From Sphingomonas sp. Root710 (GTDB lineage Bacteria; Pseudomonadota; Alphaproteobacteria; Sphingomonadales; Sphingomonadaceae): a stretch of 64,000 bases of DNA. This document shows, one piece after another, positions 13,476 through 20,827 of this stretch. Below the pieces are notes generated by a model. That model was given only the letters and a program-made list of their open reading frames with translations. It was not told where the DNA came from and searched no databases. The position numbers and the translations under genes were made by a program. Numbering within the stretch: position 1 is the first letter of the stretch; every line of letters starts with the position of its first letter. The stretch spans positions 939,933 to 1,003,932 of the forward strand of contig NZ_LMIB01000001.1 of assembly GCF_001429065.1 (NCBI RefSeq), written 5' to 3'.

Positions 13476-13883
13476 ATGATCGGATTGGTGCTCGTTACCC
13501 ATGGCCGTCTCGCGGCCGAGTTCGTCACGGCGATGGAGCATGTCGTGGGGCCGCAGACCGCCATAGAGGCGATCTGCATTGGTCCCGACGACGACATGGA
13601 AGGCCGTCGCGCCGATATTGCCCGGGCGGTGAAGGCCGTCGATGACGGTTCGGGAGTGATTCTGCTCACCGACCTGTTCGGCGGCACGCCGTCGAACCTT
13701 GCCATTTCGCTGATGGAGCCGGGCCGGGTCGAGGTGATCGCCGGCATCAACCTGCCGATGCTGATTCGCCTCGAAGGCGCTCGCAAGATGATGAAGATCA
13801 AGGCGGCCGTCGCCGCCGCGCGCGATGCCGGGCGCAAATATATCTCGGTCGCGTCCGAAGTGCTTGGGGAAGCCGCTGCATGA
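13476..13883 (+). CDS. PTS EIIA component of the mannose family (ManX-like)
   Basis: This is a 135-residue stand-alone EIIA-Man domain that accepts phosphate from HPr on His9 (LVLVTHGRLA). The family motif LLTDLFGGTPSNLA is intact. No EIIB, IIC or IID transport subunit lies nearby, so it most likely serves the regulatory PTS that alphaproteobacteria use for signalling to carbon and envelope regulators, not for sugar uptake. The gene ends in an ATGA overlap with ptsH. Confidence 0.93.
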   Translation: MIGLVLVTHGRLAAEFVTAMEHVVGPQTAIEAICIGPDDDMEGRRADIARAVKAVDDGSGVILLTDLFGGTPSNLAISLMEPGRVEVIAGINLPMLIRLEGARKMMKIKAAVAAARDAGRKYISVASEVLGEAAA

Positions 13884-14149
13884 CGTTGCAACGCGAGGTC
13901 CAGATTACGAATATCCGCGGCCTGCACGCCCGGGCGAGCGCAAAGTTCGTCACGATGGCAAGCGCGCATAGCGCGGAGGTCGAAGTGGAGAAGGACGGCT
14001 CGAAGGTCGCCGGAACGTCGATCATGGGCCTGATGATGCTCGGCGCGGCCAAGGGCGACAGCGTGATCATCTCGGCACGGGGCGATGGGGCGGAAAAGGC
14101 GCTCGCGGCGCTGGTCGAACTGATCGAAGGCAAATTCGGCGAAGAATGA
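13880..14149 (+). CDS. ptsH: Phosphocarrier protein HPr
   Basis: HPr (89 residues) relays phosphate from enzyme I to EIIA proteins. The catalytic histidine is His16 in IRGLHARASAKFV. The regulatory serine targeted by HprK is Ser47 in GTSIMGLMMLGAAKGD. Both sites are intact, which agrees with hprK being in the same operon. The start overlaps the EIIA stop. Enzyme I (ptsP/ptsI) is not in the window. A dispersed inverted repeat begins 33 bases after the stop. Confidence 0.95.
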   Translation: MTLQREVQITNIRGLHARASAKFVTMASAHSAEVEVEKDGSKVAGTSIMGLMMLGAAKGDSVIISARGDGAEKALAALVELIEGKFGEE

Positions 14150-14182
14150 GCCGCGCGGTTCACTAAACCGTCGTGCTGAACT

Positions 14183-14271
14183 CGTCATGCTGAACCTGTT
14201 TCAGCATCCACTTATCATCCACACTGTCGGGACTTGTGGCGCGGTGGATCCTGAAACAAGTTCAGGATGAC
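14183..14271. repeat. Dispersed inverted-repeat element, copy A
   Basis: The left arm (14183-14210) begins CGTCATGCTGAACCTGTTTC. The right arm (14245-14271) ends CAAGTTCAGGATGAC. The arms are about 27 bases, inverted, with about four mismatches and a 34-base centre. Copies B, C and D at 44279, 46837 and 56085 share the same architecture. It lies between ptsH and the RNA methyltransferase gene and ends just before that gene's SD. Confidence 0.75.
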
Positions 14272-14288
14272 AGAAAGAGGATAGTTCC

Positions 14289-15107
14289 CTGCCCCGCCAG
14301 ATTACCGCCTTTTCCAATCCGCTGATCAAGCGTGTCCGGTCGCTGCGCGAGAAGCGCCATCGGAAAGACGAAGGGCTGTTCCTGGCCGAGGGGCTGCGCA
14401 TCCTCACCGAGGCGGCCGACAGCGGCGTCCTGCCCGACATGATCTTCTTTGCGAAAGACGGCGCCGATCATCCCTTGACCCGCAGGCTGGTCGAGCAGGT
14501 GGAAGCCAGGGGCGGCGAAGCGATCGAGACCGATCGCGACATTCTGTCCAAGCTCTCTGGCAAGGACAATCCGCAGACCGTGATCGGCGTCTATCGCGAG
14601 TTCGACACCAGCCTCGATCGAATAGACCGCGCGGCCGCCGATATCTGGATCGTTGCGCAATCGCTGCGCGATCCCGGCAATCTGGGCACGATCCTGCGCA
14701 CCGGCGACGCCGTCGGAGCGGGCGGCCTCATCCTGATCGACGACTGCGTCGATCCCTTCTCGGTCGAAGCGGTCCGCGCGACGATGGGGGCACTGTTCAC
14801 CCAGCGGATCGCCATGGCGCGGTGGAGCGACTTTCTCGGCTGGCTGCGCGCCGGCCCCGGGCAGCTTGTTGGCACCAGCCTGAAGGCGACCCACGATTAT
14901 CAGGAACCGCGCTACGCCGCGCCGACCTTCATCCTTGTCGGCAACGAGGCGCAAGGCCTGCCCGCCGATTACGAAGCCGAGTGCGACCTGCTGGTGAAGA
15001 TGCCGATGCTCGGCAAGGCGGACAGCCTGAACGCGGCGGTCGCGACGGCTGTGATGGCCTATGAGGTCCTCAACCAGCGGCGACCCAGGAAGACGTCTGG
15101 CGCATGA
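14289..15107 (+). CDS. TrmH/SpoU-family RNA 2'-O-methyltransferase
   Basis: This is a SPOUT methyltransferase of the RlmB/TrmH class, which 2'-O-methylates rRNA or tRNA. The N-terminal substrate-binding domain reads ITAFSNPLIKRVRSLREK and LFLAEGLRIL. The knotted catalytic domain shows IVAQSLRDPGNLGTILRT, FILVGNEAQGLP and MPMLGKADSLNAAVATAV. The conserved N-terminus runs back past the first ATG (14439) to about 14289, yet no ATG, GTG or TTG occurs there. CTG at 14289 (giving Met/Leu-PRQITAF) has an AGAGGA 7 bases upstream and is proposed as the start; ATT at 14301 is possible. The stop overlaps greB (ATGA). The exact substrate is not evident. Confidence 0.85.
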   Translation: MPRQITAFSNPLIKRVRSLREKRHRKDEGLFLAEGLRILTEAADSGVLPDMIFFAKDGADHPLTRRLVEQVEARGGEAIETDRDILSKLSGKDNPQTVIGVYREFDTSLDRIDRAAADIWIVAQSLRDPGNLGTILRTGDAVGAGGLILIDDCVDPFSVEAVRATMGALFTQRIAMARWSDFLGWLRAGPGQLVGTSLKATHDYQEPRYAAPTFILVGNEAQGLPADYEAECDLLVKMPMLGKADSLNAAVATAVMAYEVLNQRRPRKTSGA

Positions 15108-15592
15108 GCGCGGACCGGCCCAATTACATCACCCCCGCAGGGTTCGCAGCGATGCGGGCGCGCTACGATCATCTGTTCGGCACCGAGCGTCCGGCGTTGG
15201 TCGAGGTGATCAGCTGGGCGGCGGGCAACGGCGACCGTTCGGAAAATGGCGACTATATCTATGGCCGCAAAAAGCTGCGCGAGATCGACCGCGAACTCGG
15301 CCATCTGTCTCGGCGGATGAAGGCGGCGAAGGTGATCGATCCCGTACGGCAGGCCGACCGCAGCCGCGTCTATTTCGGCGCGACCGTGAAAGTGGTCGAC
15401 GAGGATGACCTCGAGCGCGTGGTCACCCTCGTCGGGGAGGATGAGGCAGATGCAGGCCAGGGCCGGATCAGCTGGCGATCGCCGCTCGCCCATGCCCTCA
15501 AAGGTGCACTTGTGGGCGATACGCGACGGGTTCGGCTGCCCGGAGGAGATCGCGAACTCGAAATTCTAGCCATCAGCTATCCCGAGGGCTGA
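15104..15592 (+). CDS. greB: Transcription elongation factor GreB
   Basis: GreB enters the RNA polymerase secondary channel and stimulates cleavage of backtracked transcripts. The 162 residues contain the N-terminal coiled coil with the acidic tip GNGDRSENGDYIYGRKKLRE, then a C-terminal FKBP-like domain (VYFGATVKVV, ISWRSPLAHALKG and EILAISYP). The longer tip and the C-terminal sequence fit GreB better than GreA. It is coupled to the upstream methyltransferase by ATGA. Confidence 0.92.
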   Translation: MSADRPNYITPAGFAAMRARYDHLFGTERPALVEVISWAAGNGDRSENGDYIYGRKKLREIDRELGHLSRRMKAAKVIDPVRQADRSRVYFGATVKVVDEDDLERVVTLVGEDEADAGQGRISWRSPLAHALKGALVGDTRRVRLPGGDRELEILAISYPEG

Positions 15593-15647
15593 TTCGGCCA
15601 AGGCCTGAAATTCGCGCTTTTCCGGGCTGAGTCCCTTTCCGGATCAG

Positions 15648-15679
15648 ACTTTCGCATCATTTCGCCGAACTTTCGCATC
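15648..15679. promoter_or_regulatory. Two direct repeats of ACTTTCGCATC, 21 bp apart
   Basis: The identical 11-mers at 15648-15658 and 15669-15679 have starts spaced exactly 21 bases apart, about two helical turns. They lie 34 bases upstream of the HTH-membrane gene at 15713. The arrangement fits tandem binding sites for a regulator on one DNA face, possibly autoregulation. This is inference. Confidence 0.35.
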
Positions 15680-15712
15680 GACTTGGCCCAGCGAAGCGTT
15701 CATTTTAGGCAC

Positions 15713-16261
15713 ATGGAAAACGAGGCCATCACCAAGTTGACAGCCCGGCAGCGCGATTGCCTGCGCCTCGTCCTCCAACATATGCAGTCCAAGGAAATAG
15801 GCCGCCAGCTGGGGATTTCCCCGATGACGGTCGACAACCACTTCCGTAGCGCGATCCAGACCCTCGGGGTTTCGAACCGCCTCGAAGCTGCGCGCCTCCT
15901 CGAAGCGTACGAGCTCGAGGGTGGCGACAGACCTAGTCAGCGGTTGACTAGTCAACCGGAACCCGTTGTTTCCGGGCTCGAAGCGCCCATCATGACCTCA
16001 CCGGCAATCGTCGGTGACAGGCAGGGGAATGGAGTGAGCGCGCTTCGGGAAGACCAGGTTCCTTACCGGACCTTTCGTGAAACGAGCTTCATAGACTTTC
16101 CGCTTCCCGTCCCAACCAGGAGCAAACCACGCAATGACCTGACCATCGCCCAACGCCTGTTCTGGATCGCGGTACTGATTTTCGGAATGGGACTGGGCGC
16201 CGGCGCGTTACTGTCTGGCTTTGCCACTTTGACGAACATTCTCCTGGCGCTGAAGCGCTAG
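15713..16261 (+). CDS. LuxR-type HTH protein with C-terminal membrane anchor (paralog 1)
   Basis: This 182-residue protein begins with a LuxR/GerE helix-turn-helix (ITKLTARQRDCLRLVL, SKEIGRQLGISPMTVDNHF, LGVSNRLEAARLL; about residues 7-65). A disordered middle follows. It ends in a membrane segment (LFWIAVLIFGMGLGAGALL). There is no receiver or ligand domain. The last 70 residues, FPLPVPTRSKP onward to LLALKR, match the protein at 23582, so the two are paralogs. The start at 15713 was chosen because the HTH begins at once; a longer start at 15683 adds only ten residues. It is likely a membrane-tethered transcription factor. The target is unknown, but the direct repeats just upstream are candidate sites. 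Confidence 0.8.
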   Translation: MENEAITKLTARQRDCLRLVLQHMQSKEIGRQLGISPMTVDNHFRSAIQTLGVSNRLEAARLLEAYELEGGDRPSQRLTSQPEPVVSGLEAPIMTSPAIVGDRQGNGVSALREDQVPYRTFRETSFIDFPLPVPTRSKPRNDLTIAQRLFWIAVLIFGMGLGAGALLSGFATLTNILLALKR

Positions 16262-16312
16262 GGATTTTCCATCAACCCATCGGGGCGCCCGTTCCGGCGC
16301 AAGGGGAGAGCT

Positions 16313-16654
16313 ATGTCTAAGAACCGTGATGACGCAACGCTGCGTGTTTATGCCGCGCTCGAAGAATATGAGCGGGCGCTGGATATGGCCGCCAAGCATG
16401 GCGCGCTGCTCGCAGCCGAACTGCCGCAGGCCCGCCTTGACGGGAACTTTGCCATGGAGGTGGCGCAGGGTGCGTTCACGCACTTTTATAACTCGCTTTC
16501 GACGATCGTCACGGCACGAGGACAGGTCGTAGACGGACATCGCGCGCTGGCTGTGGTGCAGCGCAAGTTTAACCTGCCTGTCGTGGCAGGCGGCGAGAAG
16601 ACACCGCCCGAGAAGCTGATCGAGGCCGGAGCACCATCGCTGCGCGTCGCATAA
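16313..16654 (+). CDS. Conserved hypothetical protein, 113 aa
   Basis: This small, mainly helical, soluble protein has no recognised domain. Readable features are TLRVYAALEEYERALDMAAK near the N-terminus and RGQVVDGHRALAVVQRKF in the middle. The start has a good SD (GGGGAG, 5 bases away). It follows the HTH-membrane gene by about 50 bases in the same direction, so the two may be co-expressed. The repeated-helix composition suggests a four-helix bundle, by analogy only. Confidence 0.65.
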   Translation: MSKNRDDATLRVYAALEEYERALDMAAKHGALLAAELPQARLDGNFAMEVAQGAFTHFYNSLSTIVTARGQVVDGHRALAVVQRKFNLPVVAGGEKTPPEKLIEAGAPSLRVA

Positions 16655-16712
16655 AACTTTTCTTCGGATTGCCTCTTGACGCGCATCGAGCAGCATTCAA
16701 TGCGTTCAAGAG

Positions 16713-17150
16713 GTGATTCGCATAATTCTCTACGGCATCCTCATGTGGGGGGTATGCCTTTACGCATTCCGCCGCGGCGGATGGGCAGAGCGGAGCGCCG
16801 CTGTCGGCATTGTTGTCAACTCCTACATGACGACTGCCGCCACTATGTTTCTCACCTCAAGCGCGACCCGCTACCATCGACTCGAAGTTTCGATCATGCT
16901 TGTCGATCTCGGCTTGCTGCTTGTCCTGCTGTACGTGACAATCCGATCGGACAAATTCTGGCCGCTATGGCTTACAGCCATGCAGAGCTTGGTCGTTCTG
17001 GCACATTTGGCGCCATATGTTCCGCACATGATTCCATGGGGCTACTGGAGAGCTGTAGCCGTGTGGAGCTGGCCGATGTTGGTTGTGCTGGCTTTCGCAA
17101 TTCACCGCCATACTCCTCGAAGGTCGGCGGGATCAGGCTTGTCAGAGTGA
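16713..17150 (+). CDS. Small polytopic membrane protein, tandem paralog 1 of 3
   Basis: This 145-residue protein has about four to five hydrophobic spans: IILYGILMWGVCLYAF, AVGIVVNSYMTTAATMFL, MLVDLGLLLVLLYVTI, a span near AMQSLVVLAHLAPYV, and WSWPMLVVLAFAI. It shares the YAFRRGGW box after TM1, an LEV..MLVD segment, FWPLW..AMQ and the final WSWP box with its two downstream neighbours. The start is GTG; the alignment with the other copies (MIRIILYGILMW / MWRAMVYGVLMW) supports it. Base composition is visibly less GC-rich than the flanking genes. The family is frequent in sphingomonads as I recall, and its function is unknown. Confidence 0.75.
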   Translation: MIRIILYGILMWGVCLYAFRRGGWAERSAAVGIVVNSYMTTAATMFLTSSATRYHRLEVSIMLVDLGLLLVLLYVTIRSDKFWPLWLTAMQSLVVLAHLAPYVPHMIPWGYWRAVAVWSWPMLVVLAFAIHRHTPRRSAGSGLSE

Positions 17151-17201
17151 CTTGTGGACGACCTATCGCGGATCACCATATAGTTGCCTCGCGGAGGAAC
17201 C

Positions 17202-17279
17202 ATGGTCGGCCATCTCGCCCAGCTGCTGTACGGCATGCTGCCTACCACATCCTCCCACCACAGCACGGTATCGCTGTGA
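17202..17279 (+). other. Possible decayed fourth copy of the tandem membrane gene, or a 25-aa peptide
   Basis: Between copies 1 and 2 lies an ATG with a good SD (GGAGG, 4 bases upstream) that opens 25 codons: MVGHLAQLLYGMLP, then TTSSHHSTVSL. The DNA resembles the 3' part of the flanking genes (CAT..GCCC.GCTG....ATGCTGCC, then a CGCTGTG.AG box). That suggests a degraded fragment of a fourth copy. The resemblance is partial and was judged by eye. Confidence 0.3.
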
Positions 17280-17305
17280 AGCCCTTTCGATGATTGGAAA
17301 GTCAT

Positions 17306-17731
17306 ATGTGGAGGGCAATGGTTTACGGCGTGCTGATGTGGATCGTAACGGTCTACGCCTTCCGTCGTGGTGGGTGGACAGAGCGAGCCGCGGCTGCGGC
17401 TATGGTCGTAGATTCCTACGTCAGCGTATTGGTGGTCAGTTCTCCCGAACGCATGTTCCGCCAGGTCGAAGTCAACATGGCTCTGACGGATTTCGGCCTG
17501 TTCGTCCTCCTATGGTGCATTGGCCTCTGGTCGAATAGGTTTTGGCCGCTGTGGCTAGCAGCCATTCAAGGCGTCACCGTGCTGGCGCATGCAGCCCCGC
17601 TGATTCCGAATATGCTGCCTTACACCACGCATAGGGCGGTGGCGCTGTGGAGTTGGCCTCAGTGGTTCATCCTGGCATTCGCCATCCACCGGCATCAACG
17701 AAGGCCATCGATCGCGTCCGATCATCGCTAA
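17306..17731 (+). CDS. Small polytopic membrane protein, tandem paralog 2 of 3
   Basis: This 141-residue paralog of the preceding and following genes has the same box order: MVYGVLMWIVTVYAFRRGGW, a VEVNMALTDFGLF span, FWPLWLAAIQGVTVLAHA, IPNMLPYTTHRAVALWSWP. The start at 17306 has GGAAAG about 5 bases upstream and aligns with the MWR start of copy 3; TTG at 17294 would add four residues. There is no enzyme motif. It has conserved Arg-Arg-Gly-Gly-Trp and His residues but no cysteines in common with copy 1. Function unknown. Confidence 0.75.
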   Translation: MWRAMVYGVLMWIVTVYAFRRGGWTERAAAAAMVVDSYVSVLVVSSPERMFRQVEVNMALTDFGLFVLLWCIGLWSNRFWPLWLAAIQGVTVLAHAAPLIPNMLPYTTHRAVALWSWPQWFILAFAIHRHQRRPSIASDHR

Positions 17732-17796
17732 TTTTGTTGCATATTTGGCACGCGCATTATTGACGGTGGACATTTCGCAAGGCCAAACATCGACAG

Positions 17797-18225
17797 ATGT
17801 GGCGATCGATGTTCTTCGGGATCCTGATGTGGTCTGTCTTCATCTATGCGTTTCGGCGCGGCGGGTGGGAAGAGAAGTTGGCCATAACCGGCGTCACCGT
17901 CTCCGCATATCTCTCAGTGCTTCTGCGAGAACCCAGCGAAGACCCTTTCGGACAGGTCGAGGTACAAGTCCTGTCTGTCGATATAGCATTGCTCGTCATC
18001 TTGCTGATCGTCGCCTTCCCATCCCGGAAATATTGGCCGCTATGGGTCGTGGCGATGCAGGGCATGACACTTCTCGCGCATTTCCTGCCGCTGATGCCGA
18101 ATATGCTGCCATGGACTTACTACAATGCCGAAGCGCTATGGAGCTATCCGACGTTGGTGGTCCTCGCATTTGGTATATATAATCACCATAAAGCCAAAAT
18201 AAGCGCAGGTTTAGCGACGAGCTAG
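17797..18225 (+). CDS. Small polytopic membrane protein, tandem paralog 3 of 3
   Basis: This is the third copy (142 residues): MWRSMFFGILMWSVFIYAF, then RRGGW, VEVQVLSVDIALLVILLI, YWPLWVVAMQGMTLLAHF, MPNMLPWTYYNAEALWSYP. It follows copy 2 after 65 bases. Its SD is weak. Copies 2 and 3 share the MWR start and the PNMLP box, which copy 1 has as PHMIP, so copies 2 and 3 may be the more recent duplicates. The gene runs toward the terminator that also serves leftward lon. Confidence 0.75.
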   Translation: MWRSMFFGILMWSVFIYAFRRGGWEEKLAITGVTVSAYLSVLLREPSEDPFGQVEVQVLSVDIALLVILLIVAFPSRKYWPLWVVAMQGMTLLAHFLPLMPNMLPWTYYNAEALWSYPTLVVLAFGIYNHHKAKISAGLATS

Positions 18226-18238
18226 CTGTGTCCCGGAC

Positions 18239-18266
18239 AAAAAAGGCCGGACGTTTCCGCCCGGCC
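18239..18266 (-). terminator. Rho-independent terminator of lon
   Basis: The hairpin GGCCGG (18245-18250) / CCGGCC (18261-18266) has a 10-base loop. In the leftward direction it is followed by a run of six T. It is 23 bases past the lon stop and separates lon from the convergent membrane-protein genes. Confidence 0.75.
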
Positions 18267-18289
18267 CTCTCATTCTCATCATCGCAAGC

Positions 18290-20692
18290 TCAGTGGCGCA
18301 CCGGCACCTCGCCGCCGTCGGGCGCCGTCGCGCCCTTGATCGTCAGCGCGAGATCGTCGGCCTCGGTCCAGTCGATCGGTGTGACATGGTCGGCCAGCGC
18401 CAGCGCCAGCACTTCGTCGACATGGCTCACCGGCACGATCTTCAGCCCCTCGCGGATATTGGCGGGAATCTCGACGAGATCTTTCTCATTCTCCTTGGGG
18501 ATGAGCACGGTGGTGATGCCGCCCCGCAGGGCCGCGAGCAGCTTCTCCTTGAGCCCGCCGATCGGCAGCACCCGTCCGCGAAGCGTCACCTCACCGGTCA
18601 TCGCCACTTCCTTGCGCACCGGAATGCCGGTCAGTGTCGAGACGATCGCCGTCGTGATCCCGATACCGGCGGATGGCCCGTCCTTTGGCACAGCGCCCTC
18701 GGGCAGGTGGATGTGGATGTCCTTGCGGGCGATCAGGCTCGGCTTGACGCCGTAGGCCGGTGCGCGCGCCTTGACGAAGCTGAACGCCGCCTGGACGCTC
18801 TCCTTCATCACGTCGCCAAGCTTGCCGGTGGTGCTGATCGATCCCTTGCCTGGCACCGTCACCGCCTCGATGGTCAGCAGTTCGCCGCCCACCTCGGTCC
18901 AGGCCAGGCCCGTCACCGCGCCGACCTGATCCTCTTCCTCGCCGATACCGAAACGGTACTTCCGCACGCCGGCGAACTCCGCCAGATTCTCGGGCGTGAT
19001 GACGACCTTGGTCTCCTTGCCCTCGAGGATGCGGCGCAGGCTTTTGCGGGCGAGCTTGGCGATCTCGCGCTCGAGCGTGCGGACACCCGCTTCGCGGGTG
19101 TAATAACGGATCAGGTCGCGCAGGCCCGCGTCGGTCAGCTCGAACTCCTCGGGCTTCAGGCCATGTGCCTCGATCTGCTTGTCGCGCAGATGCTCCTTGG
19201 CAATCTCGACCTTCTCGTCTTCGGTATAGCCCTCGAGCCGGATGATCTCCATGCGGTCGAGTAGCGGCTGCGGCAGGTTCAGGCTGTTCGCGGTGCACAC
19301 GAACATCACGTCCGACAGATCGACATCGATCTCCAGATAATGATCCTGGAACTTGTTGTTCTGCTCCGGATCGAGCACCTCGAGCAGCGCCGAGGCCGGA
19401 TCGCCGCGGAAGTCCTGGCCCAGCTTGTCGATCTCGTCGAGCAGGAACAGCGGGTTCGACGTCCCGGCCTTCTTGAGGTTGGTGACGATCTTGCCCGGTA
19501 GCGAGCCGATATAGGTGCGGCGATGGCCGCGAATCTCGGCCTCGTCGCGCACGCCGCCCAGCGACTGGCGCACGAACTCGCGTCCCGTCGCCTTGGCGAT
19601 CGAGCGGCCGAGCGAGGTCTTGCCGACGCCCGGAGGGCCGACGAGGCACAGGATCGGCCCCTTCAGCTTGTTGGTGCGCGCCTGGACCGCCAGATATTCG
19701 ACGATCCGGTCCTTGACCTTCTCAAGCCCATGATGATCGGCGTCGAGCACCGCCTGCGCGGCCGCGATGTCCTTCTTGAGCTTCGATTTCTTGCCCCAGG
19801 GCAGGCCGAGCAGCACGTCGAGATAATTGCGGACCACCGTGGCTTCGGCCGACATCGGCGCCATGGTACGCAGCTTCTTAAGCTCCGCATTGGCCTTGCC
19901 GCGCGCTTCCTTCGACAGCTTGAGCTTGGCGATCTTGGCAGCGAGTTCGGCCAGCTCGTCGCCGCCCTCTTCGCCTTCGCCATTGCCCAGCTCGCGCTGG
20001 ATCGCCTTGAGCTGCTCGTTGAGATAATATTCGCGCTGGGTCTTCTCCATCTGCCGCTTCACGCGGCTGCGGATCTTCTTCTCGACCTGGAGCACGCCCA
20101 GCTCGCCTTCCATCAGCGCGAACGCCATTTCGAGCCGCTTGGCCGGATCGAGCTCGATCAGCAGCGCCTGCTTGTCGGCAACCTTGATCGAGATATTGGC
20201 GGCAACCGCGTCCGCCAGCTTCGCCGCGTCCTCGATCTGCCCGAGCTGGACCGAAGTCTCGGCCGGCAGTTTCTTGTTGAGGCGCGCATAATTTTCGAAC
20301 TGATCGATCACCGAGCGCATCAGCGCCGAAACTTCGGTGCCCTCAGCCACCGCTTCCTCGATCAGTTCGACCGTCGCGGTCAGATGCGTTTCGTCGCTGC
20401 GCAGCTCTTCCAGCTTTGCGCGCTGCTTACCTTCGACGAGCACGCGAACGGTGCCGTCGGGCAGCTTCAGCAGTTGCAGCACGGTGGCGACGACGCCGAG
20501 GTCGTAGAGCGCGTCGCGGTCGGGATCATCCTCGGCCGGATCGAGCTGGGCGACCAGGAATATCGACTTGTCCGCCGCCATGGCCGATTCGAGCGCCGCC
20601 ACGGACTTCTCGCGGCCGACGAACAGCGGCACGATCATGTGCGGAAAAACAACGATATCGCGCAGCGGCAATACGGGCAGATTCTCAGTCAT
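18290..20692 (-). CDS. lon: ATP-dependent protease La (LonA)
   Basis: Lon is the cytoplasmic AAA+ serine protease that degrades misfolded and regulatory proteins. The 800 residues show the N-terminal LonN domain ([20 protein letters not shown]), a coiled-coil middle, the Walker A loop [15 protein letters not shown] and Walker [10 protein letters not shown], and the C-terminal protease domain with catalytic Ser674 in [10 protein letters not shown] and the downstream lysine in [10 protein letters not shown]. The ATG at 20692 has GGAG 6 bases upstream; a longer frame to 20725 is not Lon-like. Its terminator lies at 18239-18266. Confidence 0.97.
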   Translation of the reverse strand: MTENLPVLPLRDIVVFPHMIVPLFVGREKSVAALESAMAADKSIFLVAQLDPAEDDPDRDALYDLGVVATVLQLLKLPDGTVRVLVEGKQRAKLEELRSDETHLTATVELIEEAVAEGTEVSALMRSVIDQFENYARLNKKLPAETSVQLGQIEDAAKLADAVAANISIKVADKQALLIELDPAKRLEMAFALMEGELGVLQVEKKIRSRVKRQMEKTQREYYLNEQLKAIQRELGNGEGEEGGDELAELAAKIAKLKLSKEARGKANAELKKLRTMAPMSAEATVVRNYLDVLLGLPWGKKSKLKKDIAAAQAVLDADHHGLEKVKDRIVEYLAVQARTNKLKGPILCLVGPPGVGKTSLGRSIAKATGREFVRQSLGGVRDEAEIRGHRRTYIGSLPGKIVTNLKKAGTSNPLFLLDEIDKLGQDFRGDPASALLEVLDPEQNNKFQDHYLEIDVDLSDVMFVCTANSLNLPQPLLDRMEIIRLEGYTEDEKVEIAKEHLRDKQIEAHGLKPEEFELTDAGLRDLIRYYTREAGVRTLEREIAKLARKSLRRILEGKETKVVITPENLAEFAGVRKYRFGIGEEEDQVGAVTGLAWTEVGGELLTIEAVTVPGKGSISTTGKLGDVMKESVQAAFSFVKARAPAYGVKPSLIARKDIHIHLPEGAVPKDGPSAGIGITTAIVSTLTGIPVRKEVAMTGEVTLRGRVLPIGGLKEKLLAALRGGITTVLIPKENEKDLVEIPANIREGLKIVPVSHVDEVLALALADHVTPIDWTEADDLALTIKGATAPDGGEVPVRH

Positions 20693-20736
20693 GCAGTCTC
20701 CGATCGGAGCGCCGCGTGGGCGCAACCTTCCACCCC

Positions 20737-20765
20737 TATATGGTCCCCCTATTCTTCAGGATCAA
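20737..20765 (-). promoter_or_regulatory. Candidate sigma70-type promoter of lon
   Basis: On the minus strand TTGATC (20765-20760) and CATATA (20742-20737) are separated by 17 bases, and the -10 box lies 45 bases from the lon ATG. Both boxes match the housekeeping consensus at four or more positions. I did not find a convincing heat-shock (sigma32) promoter by eye. Confidence 0.4.
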
Positions 20766-20827
20766 TGAACGCGGCAGAGAGTTGAGCACCAAGTTGAAAT
20801 TTTGCCCATCTGCGGTAAGCCGCCGCG

